Shown here piece by piece: positions 27,172-36,917 of a DNA stretch of 64,000 nucleotides. Position 1 is the first letter of the stretch, and each line of letters begins with the position of its first letter. The DNA is taken from assembly GCF_019457635.1 (NCBI RefSeq), contig NZ_CP080412.1, forward strand, positions 1,674,001 to 1,738,000, given 5' to 3'. The notes beneath the pieces are model-generated. The model was not told the DNA's origin. It was given only the letters and a program-made list of their open reading frames with translations, and did not search any database. Both the position numbers and the translations under genes were made by a program. The DNA comes from Shewanella mangrovisoli. Lineage in GTDB: Bacteria; Pseudomonadota; Gammaproteobacteria; Enterobacterales; Shewanellaceae.

Positions 27172-30100
27172 TCAAATAATCTTGTGGTGGGGCATGAATT
27201 TACTCCGATCATCTTGTAGCAATTGAGTAAATTCAATTTCATTAATCGCTTTGCTAAAGATATAACCCTGTATTTCTTCGCAGTTAAGGGCTCGAAGGAT
27301 ATTTAGCTGCGCGGCTTGCTCTACACCTTCGCCGACAACCGACAGACCCATATTGTGAGCGATGGTAATGATTGAATCGACCATCTTCAAATCCCGGTCT
27401 GATTTATCAATATCATCGACAAAGGCTTTATCGATTTTGAGCGTATGAATTGGGAACCGTTTTAAGTAAGAAAGCGAGGAATAACCCGTACCGAAGTCAT
27501 CCAACGCGAGGCTCACTCCCATCTTAGCTAATTGCTGCATAACGGTTATAGCCATTTCTGGCTGCTTAATAACCGTCCCTTCGGTGATTTCAAGTTCCAG
27601 ATGAGAGGCCGGTAATTGCGTTAAGCGCAAAATAGATTCTATGCGTTGCTGTAAATCGGGTAGGGCAAATTGACGTGACGATAAATTGACGGCGACTCTT
27701 CCTTTAAAGAGCCCTTGTTCACGCCATTTCTGCGCCGCAAAACAGGCTTTTCTGAGTACAATCTCACCGATTTCAATAATCAGGCCATTTTCTTCCGCGA
27801 GGGGAATAAAATCATTTGGCGGGATCAGTCCACGGGTGGGATGATTTAAACGGACTAAGGCTTCCATCCCTGCGACGTGACCACTTTTAAGATCGACTTT
27901 GGGTTGATAATACACTTCAAATAGATCTTCTTTTAATCCTTCACGAATAAGGTTTTCAATTTCAAGTTGTTTAATTGCATGTTGGTTAAGGGATTCTGAG
28001 TAGAATTGGTAACAATTACCACCGGCAGATTTAGCATGATACATGGCAATATCGGCTTTTCTCAGAAGTGCTTGCTCACTCTGTTCATCTTCAGGGTAGA
28101 AAACAATACCAATACTTACGCCCAAAACCAGCTGCTCATTACCGATTTCAAACATGGTTTTAAAGGCTTCAATTACTCGTCCTGCAATAGCGGCACAGGC
28201 ACTAATGTCAGATGTTTTATCGAGTACAATGGCAAACTCATCGCCACCGAGGCGATAGATACTGGTGTTTTTAGGGAGAATAGACTTAATTCTGACGGAC
28301 ACTAGCTTGAGTAACTGATCACCAATTTGATGACCTAAGGAGTCATTGATACGTTTAAAATTGTCGAGGTCGAGTACCATTAAGGCATGGGGAATTTCTT
28401 TATTAACCAAGTTTCCTAATGTAACTTGCAAGTTTGAGCGATTGGGTAGCCCCGTTAATAGGTCATTGTTGGTGAGTTTACGAAGCTCTTCTTCTTGCTG
28501 TTTACGTCTCGATATATCAGAAAATACCCCTACGTAATGCGATAATTCACCTAACTCATCGTAAATGGCGTCAATAGTCAGTTCCATATGGAAATGGCTC
28601 TTGTCACCACGGCTGGCTTCGACTTCGCTGGCCCAGCGACCTTGTTGTTTTAACATGGTACGAATTTGATTAGAAAAGGACTCCGGATACAAATCGAAGG
28701 TGAGCAGATTACCTATAAAATCAGTGCGATTACGCTGAGATATTCTACAGCACGCTTCGTTCACCTCAACAAATCGATATTCGCTGTCGAGAATAAACAT
28801 ACCTTCGGAAATATTTTCAATGGCTTTTTCGAACAGTTTTAATTGTTCTTCTTTTTGCTTGAACTGGCTGATGTTTTTAATTGTGCCCGTCATCCGCAGC
28901 GCATTGTCTTTATCATCTCTTTCTACAATTTTTGCTCGGTCTAATATCCAGATCCAGCTATCATCTTTGCCTTTAACTCTGTATGCCGCTTCAAAATGGT
29001 CAGTTTCACCGTAGAAGTGTTTGTTAAGCGCTTCCCTTACTCGTTCTTGATCCATGGGATGAATATTACTTTCTTCATCACTGTTGCCAGAACGGTGACC
29101 ATCCCTCGGAAATTCCAATGCTCCCCAAATATTCGAACGGAAAATATTGCCAGTTTCAATATCCCAGTCCCACATTTCATCGCCGCTTCCCCATAAAGAA
29201 AGTTTTAAGCGTTCTTCGCTTAATGCAATTTGGCGTTGAATTTCTCGTTTACGCAATATAGATTTTGTTATACCCCATATGATTAAAATAAAAATAATGG
29301 CATAAATAGATTTTGCTTCTATTGATAACCACCATGGTGGGGTAATAACTATATTTAGACTGTTTATCTTCCCAGGTTCTTTTGTTACTGGGCTTATGCC
29401 GTAGACGTTGAAAGTGTACTTCCCAGGGGATAGGTTAGTATAAGTTGCTGAGTTATTTCCTTTATCAGCGATCCAATCATTTGACAGGCCGTCTAATTGA
29501 TAATAATAGTCAATATTTTTACTGACAGAACGAGGCGAGTTAAACTTTAATGTAAATGGGTAATCAGAATACTTTAATTCTATTTTTTGCGACTTTTCAA
29601 TTGCTTTAGTTAGACGTCCATTGCCAACTTTCTGAACTTCATTAAAAACATAAAGTTCACTTATTACTGTTTCAATATCAATATTATGTAGATTGTCTTT
29701 TAATGTGTCGATATTGACTTGGCTTAACCCACCTATGCCTCCAAAGAAAAAGACATTACCTACAGCAACAGAGCTCTGCGTATTGTATTCATCTTGAGCA
29801 CCAAAGTCTGTGTCAAGAAAGTTAACAGTATTGTCGGTTTTAATTATTATTTCTTTGATTGATGATGCAGCTATATCATTTGAAGAACTAACAGAGATCG
29901 AGTAAACAGGGTTTTTAGTTTTTATACTTAATGCTATTTCCTCAGTTTGATGGTTATAAGTATAAATTGCGGATTTTGTTCCGAAGTAGGTTATATTGTT
30001 TGCATGGGCAATACTATAAACAATTTCATCTGAGAAAATTAAGCGTTCTTGTCCATTTTTAATATCAATCAAACCTGCTTGTGTAGCTAGGATGTAATGT

Positions 30101-31452
30101 TCGCTAGAGATATATTTTATCTCAAAAATAGGCAGTTTTTGAGAAAGGTGAAGTGTGTTAATGATTTTGTTACTTCTAGTATCTAATTCATTTAACTCAA
30201 AATTATTAGTCCCATATAAAAGTTTTTCGTTTTTAATGTTGGATATAGAAACGACTTCATCGTTGGATATTTTAACTGATGTTGCATTTTCTAACTCAGT
30301 GGAGAATAAACCGTTTCTTCCACCAAAATAAATTTTTCTATTATTTATTGAAACGTTGGTAATGTTATCTATATTCGTTTTTATTATACCTGTACTCTTG
30401 TTTAAAGTATCAATTATGCTTATGGTATCTGAATTGGTGGCTATGGCTAAATAACGTTCGTCAGATGAAACGTTCCATACGTTTTCATTTATGTTATCAA
30501 TGTGTGCAATAGTATTTTCTTTTGTTCCTACTAACAATATACCTTGATTTACGCTTGCGAGAAAAATGTGATTTTTCCTATGATATAATAAATGCGGTGG
30601 TTGTAATGATATTTTTGGAAGTGCGCCGATTAAATTTGATGTAAGAGATGTTAGATCCAAATGATATAATTTATTATTGTTTGTGTAAGTGATATTATTT
30701 TTGTCTACAGCTATATTATCAAGGGAAATATTTATAACTTTTTCAAGTGATTTACTGTTTTCATTGTATGCATATATTTCATTTTGAGTAAATATATATG
30801 AGGTCTCATTAATTTTTGCAATGTCGATGGCATTGTTTGATAATTTTTTTGTTGTATTTTTATATGATAAAAATATCGTGCCGTTATGATTTTTTAAAAT
30901 ATAGCCATTACTTATTTTTATAATTTTCTTTATACTGTCAAAGTCCTTGCTTGATGTCCTGTTAATGATGTTGAAAGCGTTTTTATCTATTTCAATAATT
31001 TCTTTTTCTGTACCAATAATAATAGTGCTTTCGGATTGACTAAGAGACCACACAGGAATGTTAAAGTTTTTTACTTTTTCAAATCTATCAGTGTTCTCAT
31101 TATAAATGTTAAGCCCGTTGTCCGTTCCAATCAGCAATCGTTGTCCATCAAAAATGATACTTTGAATGAATGAGCTACTCAGCCCAGAATTGTCATTGGA
31201 ATAGTACTTCTTAAATTCTTTGCCATCAAATCGATTCAGGCCATTTAACGTACCAATCCAAACATAGCCATCTTGGTCTTCAGAGATTGCAGTTACTGTA
31301 CTTTGGGATAAACCTTCCGGAACACTAAAAGATTTTGTGTTTAGCTTTATCGGAATAGACGAAGACGTAGGCACCAATTCTTGGCTGATAGAGGGTGCAC
31401 AGTACAAAAAAATGTTGAGAATGAATAGATATTTTAAGAGTGCTTTTGGCAT
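27172..31452 (-). CDS. Hybrid membrane sensor: beta-propeller, Y_Y_Y, PAS, PAS, GGDEF, EAL
   Basis: 1426 residues from the ATG at 31452, where a signal peptide begins (MPKALLKYLFILNIFLYCAP); an ATG 11 codons earlier is also open. About 40-610 are two-component-regulator propeller repeats (for example DQDGYVWIGTLNGLNRFDG), about 625-700 a Y_Y_Y domain, and about 711-732 a membrane helix (SIYAIIFILIIWGI). Two PAS/PAC units fill about 745-990. GGDEF is intact (LGGDEF, near 1068-1073), and so is EAL (EALVRLNHP from 1197, with DDFGTGYSSLSYL later). The protein should make and/or break cyclic-di-GMP in response to a periplasmic ligand. The coding DNA for the sensory half is much more AT-rich than that for the catalytic half. 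Its stop lies 107 bases before the repeat-protein start. Confidence 0.92.
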   Translation of the reverse strand: MPKALLKYLFILNIFLYCAPSISQELVPTSSSIPIKLNTKSFSVPEGLSQSTVTAISEDQDGYVWIGTLNGLNRFDGKEFKKYYSNDNSGLSSSFIQSIIFDGQRLLIGTDNGLNIYNENTDRFEKVKNFNIPVWSLSQSESTIIIGTEKEIIEIDKNAFNIINRTSSKDFDSIKKIIKISNGYILKNHNGTIFLSYKNTTKKLSNNAIDIAKINETSYIFTQNEIYAYNENSKSLEKVINISLDNIAVDKNNITYTNNNKLYHLDLTSLTSNLIGALPKISLQPPHLLYHRKNHIFLASVNQGILLVGTKENTIAHIDNINENVWNVSSDERYLAIATNSDTISIIDTLNKSTGIIKTNIDNITNVSINNRKIYFGGRNGLFSTELENATSVKISNDEVVSISNIKNEKLLYGTNNFELNELDTRSNKIINTLHLSQKLPIFEIKYISSEHYILATQAGLIDIKNGQERLIFSDEIVYSIAHANNITYFGTKSAIYTYNHQTEEIALSIKTKNPVYSISVSSSNDIAASSIKEIIIKTDNTVNFLDTDFGAQDEYNTQSSVAVGNVFFFGGIGGLSQVNIDTLKDNLHNIDIETVISELYVFNEVQKVGNGRLTKAIEKSQKIELKYSDYPFTLKFNSPRSVSKNIDYYYQLDGLSNDWIADKGNNSATYTNLSPGKYTFNVYGISPVTKEPGKINSLNIVITPPWWLSIEAKSIYAIIFILIIWGITKSILRKREIQRQIALSEERLKLSLWGSGDEMWDWDIETGNIFRSNIWGALEFPRDGHRSGNSDEESNIHPMDQERVREALNKHFYGETDHFEAAYRVKGKDDSWIWILDRAKIVERDDKDNALRMTGTIKNISQFKQKEEQLKLFEKAIENISEGMFILDSEYRFVEVNEACCRISQRNRTDFIGNLLTFDLYPESFSNQIRTMLKQQGRWASEVEASRGDKSHFHMELTIDAIYDELGELSHYVGVFSDISRRKQQEEELRKLTNNDLLTGLPNRSNLQVTLGNLVNKEIPHALMVLDLDNFKRINDSLGHQIGDQLLKLVSVRIKSILPKNTSIYRLGGDEFAIVLDKTSDISACAAIAGRVIEAFKTMFEIGNEQLVLGVSIGIVFYPEDEQSEQALLRKADIAMYHAKSAGGNCYQFYSESLNQHAIKQLEIENLIREGLKEDLFEVYYQPKVDLKSGHVAGMEALVRLNHPTRGLIPPNDFIPLAEENGLIIEIGEIVLRKACFAAQKWREQGLFKGRVAVNLSSRQFALPDLQQRIESILRLTQLPASHLELEITEGTVIKQPEMAITVMQQLAKMGVSLALDDFGTGYSSLSYLKRFPIHTLKIDKAFVDDIDKSDRDLKMVDSIITIAHNMGLSVVGEGVEQAAQLNILRALNCEEIQGYIFSKAINEIEFTQLLQDDRSKFMPHHKII

Positions 31453-31738
31453 AGTGCTGTTCTTAGTATTGTCCGAGGATGCCATGAAACAATTGTGTTA
31501 CATCACTTTTCCAGAAATAGAAGCTTTTGTCAAAAGCCAGAATGTAAAAAATCCTTTTAATAGCATATAGATGGACTAATTTTGTACTTTGTCTTGACGC
31601 ATTGACATTGATCTACCAACTTTTCCATCAGTTTTTTGCTTACTGACAATAGATACAACTATAGATTTACGTGCATTTAGCGATTTTGTTTGTTGGTTAC
31701 CCATATGACATGAATACCATTACGTAAGTGCTAACTTG

Positions 31739-34528
31739 TCAAAAATTGAACTTTTCAGTGTTTTGTTTAAAGAGTTTAAGATCGGTAATCATATTGCCTG
31801 ATTCAAGCTCTGACTGCGCCGCATGGGCAGAGCCTGTGCTAAAAAGCACCAGTCTATCGCTATGCTTAGTGCGCATTTTTCGCATCATAAACTTAATAAG
31901 ATCTGGGCGAGTGAGTTTGTTGATTTCCGCGACCACTAATTCACGCTGATTAAACTGGTAATCACGGTTGCCCACGCTCACCCAATAACGCTGGCCTCGG
32001 GTTTTGAGGTTAGCATCATGTTCCATCACTTGATTGATGAGTCCCTGTTTAGTGCTTTCCCATTCTTCATTGGTAATTTGCATCACGGCATAATTAAAGT
32101 CCGCGATAAACTCATCAATTGCCTCTAATAAATGCAGTGGTCCCGTTGTCGGGGATTGAATATAGAAAATGAGTCCCGGATGGCGATTGAGTGGCAGATA
32201 ACCTGTGCCGACCATGTAGCCCAATTGTTTTTCGGTCCGTAACTCATGGAAGAAGGTCGAAGACATAGTGTGGTTGAGTAAGCTAAACAGCGCCATTTTT
32301 TCTGGTGTCGCTGAAGCAGATTGATAATAAACAATAATCGCACTGTCTTGATGGTCTATTGCCAATTCCCGAAGCAGGGTGCCTTGCCCAGTTAAGTTGA
32401 TTAATTCACGGGTCGACTCCGCGCTTGGGCTAGAGACTAAGGACAAGATATGCTCCAGTCGTTTTCCTAGGGCTTGCGCCTCTGATACAAGCCAGTCGCC
32501 ATAAATCAGCCCTTCGAGGTAAATTTTCTCGTAAAAGGCGCGTACATGGTTATGCAGATCATTTAAGGTGATATTTTCAAGCATCTGCGCCATACGAGCC
32601 GGCTCATAGCTGCGTTTTTGCAGCGTGGCGGTCAGGCTAGTGAATAGCTGCGAAATCGGTTTGGCTTGCGCGAGGTTTTGCCAGCTACGTAGCAGTTGAG
32701 ATTTTATTAACGCAAACCGTTCTTCGGTGAAATTACGTTCTCTCGCTTTTTGGATCAGCAGGGCTAACAGCGTTTCTTGATTCCCCGTAAAACCAGATAG
32801 ATGCAGTGTGATCCCACCCTGATGGGGGTAAATATTATAACTAAGTCCTGCGACTTCCGCTTGGTAAGTGGGCTCAGTCAAGTAATCGAGCAGCATCTCA
32901 ACGTATAAGCGGGTGAGGGCAGCATGTTTTGGGGTTTTACTCGCCTGTTCCGAATCAAGCGATAGATACATATGGCCTTTCGGGACATTAAACTCATCGT
33001 CTTTTTTATGCCAAATCCTGTATCCTGTTGATTCTGCAACAATCACAGGCACCGCGACTTCACTTTTATCGGGGCGAGCGATGGAGTCAGCCACGATAAA
33101 GGGATTGGCTGCGGGCAATTGCAACTCAGGGCGAATTTGTGTCACTTGCCAACGGGCAAGGGATTCGGGTTTTATCGGTAAGACTTGATATGGTGTATGG
33201 TACCAATTGGCTTTGCGGTCGGTCTTAACGGACTGTGCTATGAGTTGCAAGCGCATATTTTGCGGCGTCATTAAGCTCAATAGCTCAAGGGTTTCGCTAA
33301 TATCTAAGCCATCCATGCGATAGTCACCAAAGACTAAGTCTTCCACTTCGTAGTGGTGCATGTTGATGCTTAAGTGGCTGGCTAAATCGAGGGATTTCAC
33401 CTGCTCCTGATAGCGAAATGCCATCTTGAGCAGATTAGCTCTTTCTAGATAGCGCCAATCCTCAAGGCCTTGGGTTTTTATCAGCTCGATATACTCAAAG
33501 CAGCTGCACACGATATCGTCAATATTGGCCACGCCTTTGTCGGTCAGTTGCAGACCTATGCTGTAGTCCTTGAAGTTATAGCCATTGACTCCGCCGCCTG
33601 CGGAGAGATTATTCACTAACCCCTGTTCTTTAAGATACGACAGTAGGCTACCCTTACTCTCATTGCCGAGAATATGGCTAATGTAGGTCAGCGGCTTGCG
33701 TTTGTAGTAGTGGTCGATGCCAGGGAAGTTAAAACTGATACTTAAACGCTTTTGTTCCTTTAAAGGGACAATATTGATTTGCTTAAGCAGCTCATTTTCA
33801 GAAAACAGCGGCACATCAGGATACTGTTTGACTAAGTTTAAGTTGCGGACTGCACTGAAATATTGGGCCGCAAGCGCCTGAAGATCATCTAACGGCATCG
33901 GGGCGACTAAACAGAGCGTCATTAAATTGGCACTGTAATGGCTTTGATAAAACGCCAATAGCTCGCTTCTTACCTGCACCTGCTCTCCGCCAAGGGTGAC
34001 TAAATTGCCGACAGAAAATTTCGAAAACGGATGCTGTTGATTGACGGTTTCTTTAAGCACTTGATAGGTACGGCGGATGTCGTCCTTCAGCTTTAAACTA
34101 AATTCAGATTCAATCGCTTGGCGCTCCCTATCGACCAGGTCGAGGTCAAACTTGGGGGCGATAAAGAATTGGCTAAATCTGTCTAGGGAGTCGGCAAAAA
34201 CGTCGGCGTTGATGGTAAAAAAGAAATTGGTGTGCTCTGTGCCGGTCCACGCATTATTACTGCCGCCATGCTGATTGATAAAGGCATGATATTCGCCGGA
34301 GTCGGGGAATTTTTCAGTGCCTAAAAAGAGCATATGCTCTAAAAAATGTGCCATACCGGGTCTATCCACAGGATCATCAAAATGTCCTACGGCCACCGCC
34401 ATGGAAGCGGCGGCTTGGCTGGCGTCCAAATCTTCGACCAATAATACCCTGAGGGCATTATCTAACACGAGATAACGGTACTGACGATGATCGTTTGGAC
34501 TTTTGTAAATAGACTGAGAGGCTTGCAA
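31739..34528 (-). CDS. M16 zinc metallopeptidase, insulinase/pitrilysin type
   Basis: 929 residues in four M16 domains. The inverted zinc motif HxxEH is His61-Phe-Leu-Glu64-His65 (MAHFLEHMLFLGTEK), with the third ligand probably Glu142 in RERQAIESEF; the spacing agrees with pitrilysin. No signal peptide is seen, so it is likely cytoplasmic, unlike E. coli periplasmic PtrA. The family degrades peptides of moderate length. It is monocistronic and divergent from sixA. I see nothing in the 286 bases downstream except the upstream region of the sensor gene. Confidence 0.93.
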   Translation of the reverse strand: MQASQSIYKSPNDHRQYRYLVLDNALRVLLVEDLDASQAAASMAVAVGHFDDPVDRPGMAHFLEHMLFLGTEKFPDSGEYHAFINQHGGSNNAWTGTEHTNFFFTINADVFADSLDRFSQFFIAPKFDLDLVDRERQAIESEFSLKLKDDIRRTYQVLKETVNQQHPFSKFSVGNLVTLGGEQVQVRSELLAFYQSHYSANLMTLCLVAPMPLDDLQALAAQYFSAVRNLNLVKQYPDVPLFSENELLKQINIVPLKEQKRLSISFNFPGIDHYYKRKPLTYISHILGNESKGSLLSYLKEQGLVNNLSAGGGVNGYNFKDYSIGLQLTDKGVANIDDIVCSCFEYIELIKTQGLEDWRYLERANLLKMAFRYQEQVKSLDLASHLSINMHHYEVEDLVFGDYRMDGLDISETLELLSLMTPQNMRLQLIAQSVKTDRKANWYHTPYQVLPIKPESLARWQVTQIRPELQLPAANPFIVADSIARPDKSEVAVPVIVAESTGYRIWHKKDDEFNVPKGHMYLSLDSEQASKTPKHAALTRLYVEMLLDYLTEPTYQAEVAGLSYNIYPHQGGITLHLSGFTGNQETLLALLIQKARERNFTEERFALIKSQLLRSWQNLAQAKPISQLFTSLTATLQKRSYEPARMAQMLENITLNDLHNHVRAFYEKIYLEGLIYGDWLVSEAQALGKRLEHILSLVSSPSAESTRELINLTGQGTLLRELAIDHQDSAIIVYYQSASATPEKMALFSLLNHTMSSTFFHELRTEKQLGYMVGTGYLPLNRHPGLIFYIQSPTTGPLHLLEAIDEFIADFNYAVMQITNEEWESTKQGLINQVMEHDANLKTRGQRYWVSVGNRDYQFNQRELVVAEINKLTRPDLIKFMMRKMRTKHSDRLVLFSTGSAHAAQSELESGNMITDLKLFKQNTEKFNF

Positions 34529-34697
34529 AGAGACACTCCGGTAACGATGGCTTGTTATATATTGATAGTCTTAATGGTTTTTGGCAAATATCTCTTGTGT
34601 TTATCGACTAAAGATTAACCCTTACAAGGTTTGTTGAAATCCATTTTAGGGCTACAATTGGGATAAAACAAAAACAAGTGTGGGTAGCGAGAGAAGT

Positions 34698-35168
34698 ATG
34701 CAGCTATTTTTGATGCGACATGGTGACGCTGGATTTAATGCTCAGTCGGATAGGGACAGAACGCTTACCGATTTAGGAAGACACCATACTGTCTTAATGA
34801 GTAACTGGTTAGCCCGAAGTGTCAGCGATTTTGATCTTGTTTTGGTCAGCCCTTATTTACGTGCGCAGCAAACCTGGCAGGAATTGAGTCAACATTTCCC
34901 CGAGCCTCGCAAATGGCTGGTGGTGGATGATTTAGTGCCGTCAGGCGATCCCGCCAATGTGGCCGCCTTAATTGTTGCCTATGCCGAATTGTACAAGGCC
35001 GATAAAGTGTTGGTGATTTCCCATATGCCACTCTTGGGCTATTTGGTCAGCGAGCTAGTCGCGGGTGTTGAGCCGCCCTTGTTTGCCACCTCAGGAATTA
35101 CTCTGATAGATAAACATGCCGAGCAGGCCAGCATTGTTTGGCAACATGCGCCCCACAGCATTAGTTAA
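34698..35168 (+). CDS. sixA: Phosphohistidine phosphatase SixA
   Basis: The ATG at 34698 follows GAGAGAAG and gives 156 residues beginning MQLFLMRHGDAG, the RHG phosphatase motif with catalytic His8; a GTG at 34680 is a poorer start. SixA removes phosphate from phosphohistidine, in E. coli from the ArcB HPt domain or the nitrogen PTS. Later family motifs are VLVSPYLRAQQTW and VISHMPLLGYL, which carries the second catalytic His. The gene converges on smrB with a shared terminator. Confidence 0.92.
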   Translation: MQLFLMRHGDAGFNAQSDRDRTLTDLGRHHTVLMSNWLARSVSDFDLVLVSPYLRAQQTWQELSQHFPEPRKWLVVDDLVPSGDPANVAALIVAYAELYKADKVLVISHMPLLGYLVSELVAGVEPPLFATSGITLIDKHAEQASIVWQHAPHSIS

Positions 35169-35179
35169 TTCATTCGATA

Positions 35180-35213
35180 AAACAAAGGGCTCACATTAGT
35201 GGGCCCTTTGTTT
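35180..35213. terminator. Bidirectional terminator between sixA and smrB
   Basis: Stem AAACAAAGGGC/GCCCTTTGTTT with extra inner pairing. Runs of T follow on the plus strand and A precedes, so it can serve both genes. Confidence 0.82.
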
Positions 35214-35233
35214 TTAGAGGATAAATACGTCCA

Positions 35234-35764
35234 TTAACGTCGATGTGGTTGATCGCCAATATCGATAAGCACCAGCAGCGCCGCATCGCCACCCCATTCT
35301 TTAGGGGCCTGATGAAACGCTTTTACCATCGGATGTTGCACCAACCACATTGGCACCTGCTGTTTTAGTATGCCAGTGCCGTAACCGTGCATCACACAAC
35401 AACATTGGCTTTGCTGTTTTACGCAAGCTTGAATGAGGGCCGCGAGCTCGAGTTTAGCCTCGGATTGGCGGTAACCGTGTAAGTCCAGCAATAAATCCGG
35501 TTGGTAATCACCTCGTCTTAAGCGTTTAAGCTCGAGACTGTCGACACCCTCGTCGAGCCAACGCATTGGCCCCTGAACGGGGAGTAGCGGTTGATAAGTA
35601 TCTGAGAAATAACTGTTAGCATGCAACTGTTGCTCTTTTAGTTCAATTTCTTGTTTGGTTTTTAGGGGCGCGCGAAAATGCCGCTTATCTTGGGTGATAG
35701 GTTTTATCCCCTCGATCAGCGCCGAAAACATCGCCATGCCTTCTTTGTCATCGTCTTTATTCAT
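35234..35764 (-). CDS. smrB: SmrB, Smr-domain endonuclease
   Basis: 176 residues from the ATG at 35764 (MNKDDDKEGMAMFSAL). The C-terminal Smr domain has LLLDLHGYRQSEAKLEL and the glycine-rich VMHGYGTGILKQQVP loop; the region before it shows the typical LKRLRRGDYQPD. In E. coli SmrB is recruited to collided ribosomes and cleaves the mRNA between them. No good ribosome binding site is seen, so an inner Met is possible. It is divergent from prmB. Confidence 0.9.
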   Translation of the reverse strand: MNKDDDKEGMAMFSALIEGIKPITQDKRHFRAPLKTKQEIELKEQQLHANSYFSDTYQPLLPVQGPMRWLDEGVDSLELKRLRRGDYQPDLLLDLHGYRQSEAKLELAALIQACVKQQSQCCCVMHGYGTGILKQQVPMWLVQHPMVKAFHQAPKEWGGDAALLVLIDIGDQPHRR

Positions 35765-35844
35765 GGCGGGTATTCTATTGAATCCTATGGTTTCTGAATA
35801 GAGTTCAGTTACAATGTTTGTGAACATACAAGCGGGAGAGCGTT

Positions 35845-36789
35845 TTGGATAAGATCTTTGTAGATGAAGCTGTGACAGAGTTACGCACCATAGGTGACAT
35901 GTTGCGTTGGGCGGTGAGCCGCTTTAATGATGCCAATGTGTACTATGGCCACGGGACCGATAACGCGTGGGATGAGGCTATCGCCTTAGTGTTTCATGCG
36001 CTGCACTTGCCCGAAGAAATCGGCCAACAGGTGATTTTAAGTAACTTAACCAGCAGCGAAAAACACAAAATCGTCGAGCTGATCATTCGCCGCGTACGTG
36101 AACGTTTGCCTGTGCCTTATTTAACCAATAAAGCGCGCTTCGCAGGGCTTGAGTTTTATGTGGATGAGCGTGTGTTAGTGCCTCGTTCACCGATCGCAGA
36201 GATGATTGCCAATCGCTTTAGTCCTTGGTTATACGGCAAACCCGTTAATCGTATTTTAGATTTATGTACTGGCAGTGGTTGTATCGCGATTGCCTGTGCC
36301 TACGAATTTGATGACGCCGAGGTCGATGCGCTGGATATCAGTGAAGACGCCCTCGATGTGGCGCAAATCAACGTTGAAACCTTAGGGGTGATGGACAGAG
36401 TTTTCCCGATGCAATCGGATCTGTTTTCAGCCATTCCTGAAGGTCCACAATATGATTTGATTGTCTCTAATCCGCCCTATGTGGATGAAGAAGATATCGG
36501 CGATATGCCAGATGAATACCACCATGAGCCTGCGATTGGTTTAGCCTCGGGTCGTGACGGCCTCGATTTAACCAAACGTATTTTAGCGAATGCAGCCCAA
36601 TACCTGACACCAACAGGGATTTTAGTGGTTGAGGTGGGTAACTCTATGGTGCATCTGATGGAACAATTCCCTGAAGTGCCTTTCACTTGGGTGAGTTTTG
36701 AACACGGCGGTGACGGTGTGTTTGTGCTGACTCGCGATCAACTGGTCGAACATCAATCGCTTTTTGCTATTTATCGCGACGCGCAATAA
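35845..36789 (+). CDS. prmB: PrmB, ribosomal protein L3 glutamine methyltransferase
   Basis: 314 residues from a TTG with GGGAG upstream. The SAM-binding loop is [12 protein letters not shown] (139-150) and the catalytic NPPY motif is Asn209-Tyr212, as in N5-glutamine methyltransferases. The N-terminal region ([19 protein letters not shown]) matches PrmB rather than the release factor enzyme PrmC. It methylates Gln150 of L3 in E. coli. Its position just before aroC is conserved in many gammaproteobacteria. Confidence 0.93.
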   Translation: MDKIFVDEAVTELRTIGDMLRWAVSRFNDANVYYGHGTDNAWDEAIALVFHALHLPEEIGQQVILSNLTSSEKHKIVELIIRRVRERLPVPYLTNKARFAGLEFYVDERVLVPRSPIAEMIANRFSPWLYGKPVNRILDLCTGSGCIAIACAYEFDDAEVDALDISEDALDVAQINVETLGVMDRVFPMQSDLFSAIPEGPQYDLIVSNPPYVDEEDIGDMPDEYHHEPAIGLASGRDGLDLTKRILANAAQYLTPTGILVVEVGNSMVHLMEQFPEVPFTWVSFEHGGDGVFVLTRDQLVEHQSLFAIYRDAQ

Positions 36790-36819
36790 TCACAATAAGC
36801 ACATAAATTAGGTTGAGTC

Positions 36820-36854
36820 TTTTCCCGCTGCCAGTTAGGCTTGCAGCGGGAAAA
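36820..36854. other. Strong hairpin between prmB and aroC
   Basis: 12-base stem TTTTCCCGCTGC/GCAGCGGGAAAA around an 11-base loop. There is no T run after it on the plus strand, so it is not a standard rightward terminator. It may be an RNA processing or regulatory structure. Confidence 0.5.
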
Positions 36855-36917
36855 AGAATTGTCCAGCCATTGCTGGGCGCGGAGCGATAAGCAAATCATT
36901 TAAGGTGTAAAAAGCGG

